From NCBI RefSeq assembly GCF_016427565.1, contig NZ_JAELXT010000004.1, forward strand, positions 186,001 through 250,000: 64,000 nt of DNA. Direction: 5' to 3'. Made by a program: the position numbers and the translations under genes. Positions within the stretch are counted from its first letter, which is position 1, and every line of letters starts with the position of its first letter. Under the pieces are notes generated by a model that was given only the letters and a program-made list of their open reading frames with translations, had not been told where the DNA came from and did not search any database. This DNA is from Microvirga splendida (GTDB lineage Bacteria; Pseudomonadota; Alphaproteobacteria; Rhizobiales; Beijerinckiaceae). Below, in pieces: positions 1 to 8,814 of the stretch.

Positions 1-389
1 CGGCGGGCCCGCATGCCGGGCAGCACGGCCCGGGTCATGGCCGCCAGGGCGAAGACATTGGTGTCGAACTGGGCGCGGATCTCGGCGTCGTCGCCTTCCT
101 CGATGGAGGACTGGTAGCCGTAGCCGGCATTGTTCACCAGCACGTCGATGGATCCGAAGCGGCCCTCCGCCTCTTTTACGGCAGCGGCGATCTGATCGGG
201 CTTGTTGACATCAAGCGACAAGGCGAGGGCGTTATCCTGATGCCCCTGTGTTAGGTCTTGCACCCTGCCGATGTCACGGGCGGTCACCACCGCGCGCCAC
301 CCCCGGCGCAGCACGATCTGAGCGAGCTCCCGCCCGAAGCCGGTGGAGCAACCTGTGATGAACCAGACGGGATTGTCGTTCAGTGGCAT
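1..389 (-). CDS. SDR-family oxidoreductase, 3' end outside window
   Basis: The first 129 residues of a short-chain dehydrogenase/reductase are visible; the gene runs off the left edge of the window. The Rossmann cofactor loop TGCSTGFG lies at residues 12-19 and the structural NNAG motif at 86-89, both at the usual SDR positions. The catalytic Ser-Tyr-Lys part is beyond the edge, so substrate and cofactor preference cannot be judged. The ATG at 389 starts directly before the cofactor fold, as in most SDRs. It lies 94 bp downstream of the isoaspartyl peptidase gene on the same strand, so it may be the last gene of that operon or have its own promoter. Confidence 0.85.
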   Translation of the reverse strand, partial: MPLNDNPVWFITGCSTGFGRELAQIVLRRGWRAVVTARDIGRVQDLTQGHQDNALALSLDVNKPDQIAAAVKEAEGRFGSIDVLVNNAGYGYQSSIEEGDDAEIRAQFDTNVFALAAMTRAVLPGMRAR

Positions 390-483
390 GCGCGGTCTCC
401 TCTGCTCGGACGAATGCGGCAAGGGCATATAGGGCCGGATCCAGGGCCGTGAACCGGCTCCTTCGCGTCGATTTCCAGAGAAG

Positions 484-1455
484 CTAAGCCTTTTGGAAAT
501 CGACCAGGGGCTCGTCGTAGATCCCCGTGAGGAGCTTGCCATCCTGTCTGACGACGCCACGATACATGCCTGAGCAGTTGAAGGGCAGGGACACGTTGCC
601 GGCGTGGTCCACGGCAATGATTCCGCCCGAGCCGCCTGCCGGGGCGAGCATGTCGATCACCACGGCACGCGATGCTTGGTCCAAGGTCTGGCCCGCATAA
701 CGCATGCGGGAGGCGATCTCGTGCGCCGCCGCATAGCGAATGAAGATCTCGCCATGGCCGGTCGCCGAGATGGCACAGGTCTCGTTGTCGGCCCATGTTC
801 CGGCGCCGATCACGGGGCTGTCGCCCACGCGTCCAGGGGATTTCGCCGTCATGCCGCCCGTGGACGTAGCGGCCGCGAGATTGCCCTGCCGGTCGCGGGC
901 CACCGCACCCACGGTGCCGTGCTTGCGCGACTCGTCCTGATCGTCTGCGCCGCTCTGGCGCATGGCAAGCGTCTCCTGCAGGGCCTGCCAGCGTTGCTCG
1001 GTAAAGAAGTAGGAGGCCTCCTCGAAGGCGAGACCCTGTCGGCGGCAGAACTCCATGGCGCTGTCGCCGATGAGCAGCACGTGGCCGGAATGCTCCATCA
1101 CGGCCCGGGCGGCGAGAACCGGATTGCGCGGGCCGCAGATGCCGGCAACGGCACCGGCGGAGCGGTCGCGCCCGTCCATGACGGCCGCGTCCATTTCCTG
1201 CTTGCCGGCAGATGTGTAGACTGCGCCGCGCCCAGCATTGAACAGCGGCTCATCTTCGAGGGCCATCACGGCGGCAGTGGCGGCATCGAGCGCGCTTCCG
1301 CCGTCGGTGAGAACGATGCGTCCCGCTTCGAGGGCACGGCGCAGGCCCGCGTGGTAGGCCGCCTCCCGCTCGGGCGTCATCTTGCTGCGCAGGATCGTTC
1401 CCGCACCGCCGTGGATGGCGAGCGCGAAGTCGTTGCCGGGTGTTGTGCTGGTCAT
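484..1455 (-). CDS. iaaA: Isoaspartyl peptidase / plant-type L-asparaginase
   Basis: A 323-residue Ntn-hydrolase of the type-2 asparaginase family. These enzymes cut themselves into two subunits and hydrolyse beta-aspartyl (isoaspartyl) dipeptides and L-asparagine. The N-terminal IHGGAGT motif and the autocleavage site HGTVGAV are present, so Thr181 would become the nucleophile; its position matches the known enzymes. The glycine-rich GGMTAKSPGRVGDSPVIG region that shapes the active site follows. No signal peptide is seen, so it is probably cytoplasmic. It starts 26 bp after the P1 peptidase stop and is likely in the same operon. Its role would be to finish breakdown of imported or damaged beta-aspartyl peptides. 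Confidence 0.9.
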   Translation of the reverse strand: MTSTTPGNDFALAIHGGAGTILRSKMTPEREAAYHAGLRRALEAGRIVLTDGGSALDAATAAVMALEDEPLFNAGRGAVYTSAGKQEMDAAVMDGRDRSAGAVAGICGPRNPVLAARAVMEHSGHVLLIGDSAMEFCRRQGLAFEEASYFFTEQRWQALQETLAMRQSGADDQDESRKHGTVGAVARDRQGNLAAATSTGGMTAKSPGRVGDSPVIGAGTWADNETCAISATGHGEIFIRYAAAHEIASRMRYAGQTLDQASRAVVIDMLAPAGGSGGIIAVDHAGNVSLPFNCSGMYRGVVRQDGKLLTGIYDEPLVDFQKA

Positions 1456-1480
1456 GAGGTAAGGCGTCCTATGAAAAGGA

Positions 1481-2515
1481 TTAGAGAGCGTCGGTCAGCG
1501 CGGGCCGGTGATGTCCGGAGCGGCCGGTCATGGAGCCGGCGGCGACGAGCGCATCGAGCACGGCCTCCTGCGTGGCATCGGCCATGGCCTCGAAGAGCAG
1601 GTCGATGCGGTTCTCGTTCAGGATGCGGATGTCGACCAGGGCGGCCTTCTCGTCATGCGAGAGGACATTGGCCGTCGTGAAGCCGAGCGCGATGTCGCCG
1701 CTGCCATGACCCCAGAAGGATCCGAGACGCGCCAGCCCAACCCCGGAACGGCGGATAACGCGTTTGAGCTGCCGGTCGCTCAGCGGAATATCCGTGGCCG
1801 CGATGATGATGATCGAGCCCTTCTCCGTGGCAGGTCTCTCCCTCTCAGCCTCGGGAGGTGCGATAACCCTGCCGTCGGGAAGGCGCAGATCGCCGGCTCG
1901 TCCGAAATTGGACAGGACGAGCACGCCCAGATGATAGCTGTGGCCGTCGAGGTCGAGACGCCGGGACGCAGTGCCGATGCCGCCCTTGAATCCGAAGGTG
2001 CTCATGCCGCAGCCGGCACCCACGGAGCCGACCTCGAAGCGCGAGGCGGCGCTCGACAGTGCGGAGCGCGCATCCTCCTCGGTGACGGCGAGCGCCTGGA
2101 TGTCGTTGAGACAACCATCGTTGCACTCGAACACGACGGGGTTCACCGTGGCGGTCTCGCGGCCGATATCCGGGTTGTGCCCGATTGCGTGGCGCACCAG
2201 CGCCGTGCAGCAGGTGCCGACCGAGAGGGTGTTGGTCAGGAGGATTGGGGTCTCGATGGTGCCCAGCTCCTCCACCTGCACCAGGCCGGCGCTCTTTCCG
2301 AAGCCGTTGAGCACATGAACGGCCGCCACCGGCTTGTCGCGATAAAGGTTTCCGCTATGGGGAATGACCGCCGTCACCCCGGTGCGGATCTCCCCGTCCA
2401 CAAGGGTGCGATGGCCGACGCGAACACCCGGCACGTCCGCGATGCTGTTCAAATCGCCCGCCGGCAGAGCGCCGCAGGCGAGGCCGACATCGCGGGCACG
2501 AGGAGGGCGCTGCAT
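1481..2515 (-). CDS. P1-family aminopeptidase (DmpA/BapA type)
   Basis: A 344-residue member of peptidase family S58/P1, which includes L-aminopeptidase D-Ala-esterase DmpA and the beta-peptidyl aminopeptidases. These proteins self-cleave before a Ser nucleophile. Here the EKGSIIIIAATDIPL motif places the cleavage at Gly233-Ser234. The N-terminal region with SIADVPGVRVGH and the NTLSVGT segment are typical. I start it at the ATG at 2515, which overlaps the upstream stop as TGATG, rather than at an in-frame codon 54 bases earlier inside the deacetylase gene. Specificity (alpha, D or beta residues) cannot be read from sequence. Confidence 0.88.
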   Translation of the reverse strand: MQRPPRARDVGLACGALPAGDLNSIADVPGVRVGHRTLVDGEIRTGVTAVIPHSGNLYRDKPVAAVHVLNGFGKSAGLVQVEELGTIETPILLTNTLSVGTCCTALVRHAIGHNPDIGRETATVNPVVFECNDGCLNDIQALAVTEEDARSALSSAASRFEVGSVGAGCGMSTFGFKGGIGTASRRLDLDGHSYHLGVLVLSNFGRAGDLRLPDGRVIAPPEAERERPATEKGSIIIIAATDIPLSDRQLKRVIRRSGVGLARLGSFWGHGSGDIALGFTTANVLSHDEKAALVDIRILNENRIDLLFEAMADATQEAVLDALVAAGSMTGRSGHHRPALTDAL

Positions 2516-3420
2516 CAGAGGCCTTGCTCCTTCACGAAAGCTGCAATCTCCGCATGGGTTGCCACCCATACGTCGGAGCGCCGGGTGACTTCCTCCAGGA
2601 GCTTCTCCAGAATCCAGATGCGTGAGCGGTAGCCGGTCACATGGGGATGCATGGTCAGCAGGAAGAGGCCGCCTTCCTCATAGGCCCGCTCGAACTCGCG
2701 GAAGAAGATATCGTAGACGGCAGTCGGCGGCGTGTGCGGGCGAAGGCCGTTGAAGCGGTGCATGTTGAAATAGACCGCGTCGTCGCGAATCCACTCCACG
2801 GGCAGCTCCACGATGCCGGTCGGCTCGCCCTGCTCAAGCAGCTCGTAAGGGTCATCGTCGGCCATGAGGGAGGAATCGTACAGGAGGCCGAGCTCGCGCT
2901 CGATCCGCAAGGTGCTCGGGCTGAAATCCCAGGAGGGGGTGCGCAGGCCGACCGGGCGCACGCCGGTAACCCGCTCCAGGGTGTCCGTTGCCCGGAACAT
3001 CAGGTCGCGTTCGATCTCATAGGGAAGCTGGCTGTTGAGTTCGTGGATCCAGCCATGGATGCCGATCTCGTGACCCTCCGCCACGACGCGCCGCTGCTCG
3101 TCTTCATACAGCAGGGCTGCGACGGCGGGCACGAAGAACGTTGCCTTGGCGTCGTACTTGGCCAGGGCATTCAGGATGCGCGGCACGCCCTGGCGGTTGC
3201 CGTACTGGCCCTGCGACATGCGGCCGATGGACTTTCCGCCATCGCGCAGCTCGTTCGTCTCATGGTCGGAATCGAACGAGAAGGCTACGGCGCAGCGGGC
3301 GCCGTTCTTCCAGCGGACAGGCTTCAGAGAGCGCCCGGCACGCACATGATCCACCTTGCTGCGCCAGGTCTGCTCATCCCACGTCCAGGGCTGGCTGTTC
3401 ATATCGTCCATGGTGCTCAC
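2515..3420 (-). CDS. Polysaccharide deacetylase (CE4/PuuE-like) family protein
   Basis: A 301-residue NodB-fold protein. The metal-binding Asp motif FSFDSDHE is at residues 47-54 and the GHEIGIHGWIHE segment gives the H-x3-H pair (His122, His126). The family includes chitooligosaccharide and peptidoglycan deacetylases as well as PuuE-type allantoinases, which hydrolyse a cyclic amide. No signal peptide or membrane segment is seen, which argues for a small soluble intracellular substrate rather than the cell wall. It lies 37 bp after the SDR gene and overlaps the P1 peptidase start. An ATG three codons in is an alternative start. Confidence 0.82.
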   Translation of the reverse strand: MSTMDDMNSQPWTWDEQTWRSKVDHVRAGRSLKPVRWKNGARCAVAFSFDSDHETNELRDGGKSIGRMSQGQYGNRQGVPRILNALAKYDAKATFFVPAVAALLYEDEQRRVVAEGHEIGIHGWIHELNSQLPYEIERDLMFRATDTLERVTGVRPVGLRTPSWDFSPSTLRIERELGLLYDSSLMADDDPYELLEQGEPTGIVELPVEWIRDDAVYFNMHRFNGLRPHTPPTAVYDIFFREFERAYEEGGLFLLTMHPHVTGYRSRIWILEKLLEEVTRRSDVWVATHAEIAAFVKEQGL

Positions 3421-3457
3421 AATTCCTTGTCTGGCGTCATCTGCGGTTCGGTGCGGT

Positions 3458-4213
3458 TCAGGAGCGCCCGCCGTCTACGGAGATGATCTGCCCCGAGATC
3501 CAGGCCGCCTCGTCCGAGGCGAGAAACATCACGGCGTTGGCGATGTCCTGCGGATATCCCAGGCGGCGGGTGTGAATGCTCTCCACCAGGCGCGCCTGAC
3601 CTTCCGGTCCGTAGCTCTCCCACTGCCGCTGCGTGGCAGGATTCGACAGCACGAAGCCGGGCGCCACGCTGTTCACCGTGATGCCGAAGGGGCCGAGCTC
3701 GAAACTGAGCTGCTTTGTCAGGCCGACGAGCGCATGCTTCGAGGCCGTGTAGGCCTGAATGCCCGTGAGGCTCGGGCGCAGCCCGGCGCCGGACGAGATG
3801 TTGACGATGCGGCCGAACTTCCCGCGCTTCATGTGCGGAGCCGCCGCCTGCGAGCACCAGAAGGCGCCATGCACATTGGCCTCGAACAGAACCAGCCAAT
3901 CCTGCTCGCTCACCTCCTCGATGGGCCTCGCCACCTGACCGCGGACGCCCCCGGCGCAATTGACGAGGATGTCGATGCCGCCGAGCGCCTCCGCCATGTC
4001 CCTGAAGACGCCCGCCACGGCGGCGCGATCTGCGAGGTCAAGGGTGCGGGTTGCCTTGGCGCCCGCCTCCGCAGCAACGCGCAGACCGGCTTCGTCCAGG
4101 TCGAGAGCCCAGACCTGAGCACCCTCGGCCGCGAGGGACTGGACGATGTTGCGCCCAATGCCCTGTGCGGCTCCGGTGACGGCGACGCGGCGGTTGGTAA
4201 AGTCGAGTTTCAT
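3458..4213 (-). CDS. SDR-family NAD(P)-dependent oxidoreductase
   Basis: A 251-residue classical SDR with the TGAAQGIG cofactor loop near the N-terminus, the NCAGG structural motif, the catalytic NISSG serine and the YTASK Tyr-Lys pair. The end, ISGQIISVDGG, is the classic SDR C-terminus. The ATG at 4213 overlaps the stop of the upstream ketopantoate-reductase-family gene (ATGA), so the two are probably translationally coupled. The acidic residue after the second beta strand (ALDLDE) favours NAD over NADP. It is likely to oxidise a hydroxyl product released in this pathway; the substrate is unknown. Confidence 0.88.
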   Translation of the reverse strand: MKLDFTNRRVAVTGAAQGIGRNIVQSLAAEGAQVWALDLDEAGLRVAAEAGAKATRTLDLADRAAVAGVFRDMAEALGGIDILVNCAGGVRGQVARPIEEVSEQDWLVLFEANVHGAFWCSQAAAPHMKRGKFGRIVNISSGAGLRPSLTGIQAYTASKHALVGLTKQLSFELGPFGITVNSVAPGFVLSNPATQRQWESYGPEGQARLVESIHTRRLGYPQDIANAVMFLASDEAAWISGQIISVDGGRS

Positions 4214-5226
4214 AGGGTGAGCATCTCGTCGAGGGTGGACCAGGATTGTTGGCGGCGGCCGTCCTCGATGTCGTGGATCAGAGCAACCAGTTTGTTGATG
4301 GCCGGAGTGGGGATGCCCGCCTCCTGGCCGAGGGCACCGATGATGGCGATCTGCGCATCGACCTCGGTCTTGCGCTTGCGCACGGCGAGATCGCGCCAGA
4401 TGCCGGAATGGGTCTTCGCCGTGTGCCGGTTGAACTCGGCCATGTCGGCGACGGAGCGCCTTGCGGCCGCCTCGTCCGCTCCCGGCATGAAGGCGTCGGG
4501 ATCGAAACCATTGAAGCCCAGAGGCTTCACGCCGCGGGCTTTCGCGACCGCCATCACTTCCTGGCCGAGGCGGTGATAGACCGGGAAGTGACGCTCCGAC
4601 GCCAGGTTCTCCGACATGGAGGCATTCGTCAGGGCAGTCGCGAAGAGCAGGGAGCCGTAGCCGAGCTTGCCCCAGAGATAGCCCCAAATGTTGTCGGTGA
4701 GCACCGCCTTGGGCTCGAAGATCGAGAGCAGGCGGTGATAGTCGCGGATCGCATCGGTGGTCTGTCCGTCGAGCCCGCCGACCGCAACGGCAGCGCGGTT
4801 GCCGAAGAGGATGCGCCCAGGCTCCAGCCAGTCGGCGCCGAAGTTGACGAAGCATCCGATCGTGCGCTCGGCGCCGATCTCCTCGGCAATGATGATCTCG
4901 TTCAATCCGTTCTGGGCGGACAGGACGGTGCCGCCTTCCGCCAGATGCGGCTTGAGGGCGCGGACAGCCTCGCGGGTGTGATGCGCTTTGACCGCGAGAA
5001 TGATGCGCTTGAACTGCCCCGTCACCTCACCGGGCAACGCGGCCTTCACGGGCTGGCGGAAGGTCTCCACAGGACCTTCGATGAAAACGCCGTCGCGCTT
5101 CATCGCTTCCACATGCGGCTCGACGATGTCGACGAGCAGCACATCCTCGCCGGCACGGGCAAAATAGGCGCCAAGGGTGCCGCCAATGGCGCCAGCGCCC
5201 CAGATCAGGATCGTATTCTCGTTCAT
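4210..5226 (-). CDS. 2-dehydropantoate 2-reductase family protein
   Basis: A 338-residue PanE/ApbA-type dehydrogenase. The N-terminal Rossmann motif GAGAIGG is at residues 10-16, with a mid-region AQNGLNE and the C-terminal helical domain with the conserved WGYLWGKLGYG stretch. The chosen ATG overlaps the creatininase stop (TGATG); a GTG one codon upstream is also possible. True PanE makes pantoate for coenzyme A. Many paralogs sit in catabolic operons and reduce or oxidise other 2-oxo or hydroxy acids. Its placement among amide hydrolases, away from panB or panC, favours a catabolic role. Confidence 0.82.
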   Translation of the reverse strand: MNENTILIWGAGAIGGTLGAYFARAGEDVLLVDIVEPHVEAMKRDGVFIEGPVETFRQPVKAALPGEVTGQFKRIILAVKAHHTREAVRALKPHLAEGGTVLSAQNGLNEIIIAEEIGAERTIGCFVNFGADWLEPGRILFGNRAAVAVGGLDGQTTDAIRDYHRLLSIFEPKAVLTDNIWGYLWGKLGYGSLLFATALTNASMSENLASERHFPVYHRLGQEVMAVAKARGVKPLGFNGFDPDAFMPGADEAAARRSVADMAEFNRHTAKTHSGIWRDLAVRKRKTEVDAQIAIIGALGQEAGIPTPAINKLVALIHDIEDGRRQQSWSTLDEMLTL

Positions 5227-5921
5227 CACCAGTTCTCGATCAGCGCGCGGGTCTCGTCGATGGCCACCGACCAGATGGCGTTCATGTCTTCGTCGGACCG
5301 CTGGAAGTATCCGCCGAAATTGCCGTCCTGCAGGATCTCGCGCACGCCCTCAGGGCCGAAGGTCCGCATTCGATCCAGGTCGACCATGGGCTTCTGGTGG
5401 GACGGCTGCTCGATGCCGGGGAGGCGCGTCCAGGGGAAGTTCTCCATCCAGGAGGCATGCGACGCGACCGGATCGATCTCCTTCACCTTCTCGAAGGTGC
5501 GAGGAGCGTTCCACCAGTTGTGGAACTTCACGCGGCATTCGGGATTTTCGCCCATCCATTCGATGGCCGCCGTATGGCCCGGCGTGTTTCCGCCATGGCC
5601 GTTGACGAAGAGGACGCGGCGGAAGCCGGTGCGCTTCAGGGAATCGAGAATATCCGTGATGATCCGCAGGTAGGTGTCGGCCTTCAGGGAGATCGTGCCG
5701 GGATAGGCCATGAAATAGGGCGTGATGCCATAGGCCTGAACCGGGAACACCGGAACGCCCGTCGGTGCAGCGGCTTCGGAGGCCACGCGTTCAGCCAGGA
5801 TGCTGTCGACCGAGAGGCTCAGATAGGCGTGCTGCTCCGTGCAGCCCAGCGGGACGACGGCGCGATCATCCGTCTTCAGGTATTCTTCCACCTGAAGCCA
5901 GTTCATCTCACTGATTTTCAT
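5226..5921 (-). CDS. Creatininase family protein
   Basis: A 231-residue member of the creatininase/creatinine amidohydrolase fold. These are metal enzymes that open cyclic amides or act in cofactor maturation (MftE). The metal-binding GCTEQHAYLSLSVDS stretch supplies Glu29, His31 and Asp39, and the NGHGGN motif is at 107-112. It begins in an ATGA overlap with the regulator stop, so the operon is read straight from the regulator into this enzyme. Nothing mycofactocin-related is nearby, which makes a hydrolytic role on an imported amide more likely. The actual substrate is unknown. Confidence 0.85.
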   Translation of the reverse strand: MKISEMNWLQVEEYLKTDDRAVVPLGCTEQHAYLSLSVDSILAERVASEAAAPTGVPVFPVQAYGITPYFMAYPGTISLKADTYLRIITDILDSLKRTGFRRVLFVNGHGGNTPGHTAAIEWMGENPECRVKFHNWWNAPRTFEKVKEIDPVASHASWMENFPWTRLPGIEQPSHQKPMVDLDRMRTFGPEGVREILQDGNFGGYFQRSDEDMNAIWSVAIDETRALIENW

Positions 5922-6994
5922 GAAGGCACTTCCTCTTGAGACACGATGGACGAGCGCAGGCGCTCGATCACGGGCAGCAGCGTGGCGCGGATCGCATGCG
6001 GGTCCGGCACATAGCGAAATTCCATGGCCTGCCGCCCGGGCGGCAGCAACTTCCTGACAGCGGCCTCCGCGCCGCTGGCATAGATGGCCACATCGACCTG
6101 AGACAGGAAGGCTGCCAGATCCGGAGCCGTGATGAGGCGGACGTCCACCTCGGACACGTGAGGGGCAAACCGCAGCACACCGGGCTTCATCAGCGCAGTG
6201 AACTCGGGGAAGATCGATACGATCCCGACCCGCGCCATGGGGTCGATCATCGCGAGCCTTCCTCGTGTCTCCTCGGCAGGGATGAAGCTCAGTCCGACGA
6301 CCGGGATGCCGCTCGGCACGAGGTGCTCGACCTCGCCGCGGCGATGCGCCAGCGTCACGCAGATGTCGCAGGGCAGGGGAAAGGTTTCGCCCGCATGCAG
6401 AGCGTCCACCGTCGTGACCACGATGGTGTCCTCAGGGCCGAGATGCTCCTGAATGCGATTGGCATATTGCTGGGTCGTCTCGATGAAGTTGCCGACCATG
6501 ACGAGGCGCAGCGGCCGCGTCGGCGTCGGACCACGCGCGGCGCGGGCATTCACGAGGGACGACACGACCGATGGAGCAAGGCCCAATTGCTCGGCCTCGT
6601 TGAAGAGCGTTTCGACGCGGCGCTGGATCTTCCGAATGGCAAGGGATCGCACGCCGTTGCTGTTGTGCCCGTCTCCCACATAGGTGCCGGCCCCGGGCTT
6701 CGCTTCAATGAGCCCCGACTCGCGCAATTCCCTGTAGACCGTCGCAACGGTCATGTGCGCGATGCCCGCCCGCTCCGCCAGCTCACGCACGGACGGCAGG
6801 CGCTGACCGGTCGGCAGTTCACCCAGCGCGATCCCGAACTCGATCAGCCCACGCAGCTGCGTGCCAAGCGGGACGGGGAGAGTGCGATCGAGCGCCCCCG
6901 CAAGGTTGGCAAGAATCCGCTCATCCGGGCTCTGTTCCGTTTCACTATAACGGATGCCTTCATAAGCGTCAGATGCTGATTGGAGTTTGGGCAA
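5918..6994 (-). CDS. GntR-family transcriptional regulator with sugar-binding-like effector domain
   Basis: A 358-residue protein. An N-terminal GntR winged helix-turn-helix (about residues 40-106, LPSVRELAERAGI followed by GLIEAKPGAGTYV) is joined to a roughly 200-residue domain that resembles LacI/periplasmic-binding effector domains rather than FCD or UTRA. The start is a TTG at 6994; no in-frame ATG or GTG exists before the helix-turn-helix, so the start is uncertain. It heads the minus-strand operon and is divergent from the peptide importer. The shared intergenic region holds a near-perfect palindrome at 7030-7047, which is the likely operator. Confidence 0.85.
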   Translation of the reverse strand: MPKLQSASDAYEGIRYSETEQSPDERILANLAGALDRTLPVPLGTQLRGLIEFGIALGELPTGQRLPSVRELAERAGIAHMTVATVYRELRESGLIEAKPGAGTYVGDGHNSNGVRSLAIRKIQRRVETLFNEAEQLGLAPSVVSSLVNARAARGPTPTRPLRLVMVGNFIETTQQYANRIQEHLGPEDTIVVTTVDALHAGETFPLPCDICVTLAHRRGEVEHLVPSGIPVVGLSFIPAEETRGRLAMIDPMARVGIVSIFPEFTALMKPGVLRFAPHVSEVDVRLITAPDLAAFLSQVDVAIYASGAEAAVRKLLPPGRQAMEFRYVPDPHAIRATLLPVIERLRSSIVSQEEVPS

Positions 6995-7029
6995 GGTGCT
7001 GTTGACTTTTCTTGTTCGGGTGACCTACC

Positions 7030-7047
7030 GTTCTAATCGATAAGAAC
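7030..7047. promoter_or_regulatory. Candidate operator palindrome in divergent promoter region
   Basis: The 18-bp sequence GTTCTAATCGATAAGAAC is symmetric except for one A/A pair. It sits between the divergent GntR gene and the importer operon, just downstream of a TTGACT hexamer. Inference: binding site for the adjacent GntR regulator controlling both directions. Confidence 0.5.
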
Positions 7048-7090
7048 ACCTTGGACGAAAAGCCAGGGTCTTAGCAAGAGGGGAAGTGAA

Positions 7091-8671
7091 TTGAAACAAA
7101 ACTTCAAGCTGGGTGGAACACTCGCAGCAGCTCTCGTCCTCGGCACCGTGCTGAGCGGCGGCGTATCGGCGCAAACGCTGACCATGGGTCTGCGCGCCGG
7201 TCCGGACTCCATCGACCCGCATTGGTCGACCCTGGGCAGCCAGGCGGAAGCTCTGCGCCACATTTTCGATACGCTCGTCATGTCCGACGAGAACCTGGGT
7301 CTGAAGCCTGGTCTCGCGACCTCGTGGAAGCCGATCGACGACACGACCTGGGAATTCAAGATCCGTGAAGGCGTGAAATTTCACGACGGATCGGAGCTCA
7401 CGGCCGAGGACGTGAAGTTCTCCATCGACCGCATCCCGGTCGTCACCGGCCCCATGAGCATGACCATCTACACCAAGCAGGTGGCGGAGACGAAGGTCGC
7501 CGACAAGTACACCCTGCATGTGAAGACGAAGGCTCCGGCGCCCACCCTTCCGAACGACTTCATCCGCCTCTTCGTGGTGTCGAAGTCCATCGGCATGGAC
7601 GCTCGCAACGAGCAGTTCAACTCCGGCAAGGCTGCCATCGGCACAGGTCCCTACAAGTTCGTCTCCTGGGAGCCGAAGGGCGATCTCGTCCTGGAGCGCA
7701 ACGACAACTACTGGGGCGGCAAGCAACCCTGGCAGAAGGTGGTTCGCAAGGAAATTCCGAGCGATCCGGCCCGCATGGCAGCGCTCAAGTCCGGTCAGGT
7801 CGACCTCGTGAACTACGTGCCGGCCACCGACTATGCCGCCATGCAGAAGGACAAGTCGGTCGACACGTTCGTGGCCGACTCGGTCTACTTCCTGAACCTC
7901 ACGCCCAACGTGAAGGAGACCCTGCCCAAGAAGGTCAAGGTCGACGGCAAGGAAATCGACGCCAACCCGCTGCGTGATCCCAAGGTTCGCGAAGCCATGG
8001 ATCTCGCCATCGACCGCAAGACGCTCGTGCGCGTCGTGCTCGAGGGGCTGGGGCGCCCGGCCAACCAGCTGATGCCCGCCACCTTCTTCGGCGGCAACAA
8101 GAACCTGCCCGAGCGTCCGTACGATCTCGCGAAGGCGAAGCAGCTTCTTGCGGATGCAGGTTACCCGAAGGGCTTCGAGATCGACTTCCACTGCACCAAC
8201 AATCGCCTCCCGGGCGATGCGGCGGTGTGCGAAGCGCTCTCGCAGATGTGGGCTCGCGCCGGCCTGAAGGTGAACGCGAACGCCCTCAACGGCACCGTGT
8301 TCTTCCCGGCTCAGCAGAAGGGCGAGTTCTCCCTCTGGATGAGCGGCTGGGGCACGCTGACCGGCGAGGCGAGCTACACCTATGGTTCGCTGGTTCATAC
8401 GGCGGATCCGCAGGTTGGTCTCGGCGCCTTCAATAAGCAGGGCTACTCTAACCCCGAGGTGGACAAGCTGCTGCAGGAAGGCGCCCGTACGATGGACGAC
8501 GCGAAGCGTCGCGCCCTGTTCGAGAAGGTGACGGAAGTCTCCATGAACGATCGCGCGCTGATCCCGACCGTGCAGATCCAGACGGTGTGGGCTGCCAAGA
8601 AGGATACGGTGACCATCCCGCCGCGGGTCGATCAGGAAACCCTGGCCTACGAGATCAAGCCGAAGAGCTGA
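7091..8671 (+). CDS. Peptide ABC transporter substrate-binding protein (SBP family 5)
   Basis: A 526-residue periplasmic DppA/OppA-type receptor. A Sec signal peptide ends at about VSA27. The mature protein shows family-5 hallmarks such as LVMSDENLGLKPGLATSW and FKIREGVKFHDGSELTAEDV, followed by GTGPYKFV. The start is a TTG at 7091 with a strong purine-rich ribosome site (AGAGGGGAAG) just upstream. It is the first gene of the importer operon and is followed by two hairpins, which would raise its dose relative to the membrane subunits. The ligand could be a di- or oligopeptide or another amide; sequence alone does not say. Confidence 0.9.
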   Translation: MKQNFKLGGTLAAALVLGTVLSGGVSAQTLTMGLRAGPDSIDPHWSTLGSQAEALRHIFDTLVMSDENLGLKPGLATSWKPIDDTTWEFKIREGVKFHDGSELTAEDVKFSIDRIPVVTGPMSMTIYTKQVAETKVADKYTLHVKTKAPAPTLPNDFIRLFVVSKSIGMDARNEQFNSGKAAIGTGPYKFVSWEPKGDLVLERNDNYWGGKQPWQKVVRKEIPSDPARMAALKSGQVDLVNYVPATDYAAMQKDKSVDTFVADSVYFLNLTPNVKETLPKKVKVDGKEIDANPLRDPKVREAMDLAIDRKTLVRVVLEGLGRPANQLMPATFFGGNKNLPERPYDLAKAKQLLADAGYPKGFEIDFHCTNNRLPGDAAVCEALSQMWARAGLKVNANALNGTVFFPAQQKGEFSLWMSGWGTLTGEASYTYGSLVHTADPQVGLGAFNKQGYSNPEVDKLLQEGARTMDDAKRRALFEKVTEVSMNDRALIPTVQIQTVWAAKKDTVTIPPRVDQETLAYEIKPKS

Positions 8672-8682
8672 TCCTGACAAAG

Positions 8683-8740
8683 TCAGCCGGGTCTCCCCGG
8701 CTGATATCCTCCGGAGGGAAAGAGCTTTCCCTCCGGCTTT
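8683..8740 (+). terminator. Two tandem hairpins between receptor and permease genes
   Basis: The first hairpin has a 9-bp perfect stem (8683-8691 with 8696-8704) and a 4-nt loop. The second has a 12-bp perfect inverted repeat (8711-8722 with 8725-8736) followed by CTTTT. Together they look like a partial terminator or mRNA-stabilising structure behind the substrate-binding-protein gene. Confidence 0.65.
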
Positions 8741-8814
8741 TCATTGTTGATATTCGTTGAGCGCCGGGCCGCAGCCGCCTGGTTCCCCAGGTTGAAGTCC
8801 ATTCACGAGACAGC

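Noticed and set aside
7025..8680. A 551-codon open frame antisense to the first substrate-binding protein gene
   Set aside because: Its product is arginine/histidine-rich with no family resemblance. The sense frame has a signal peptide and clear family motifs; high GC content produces long antisense frames.
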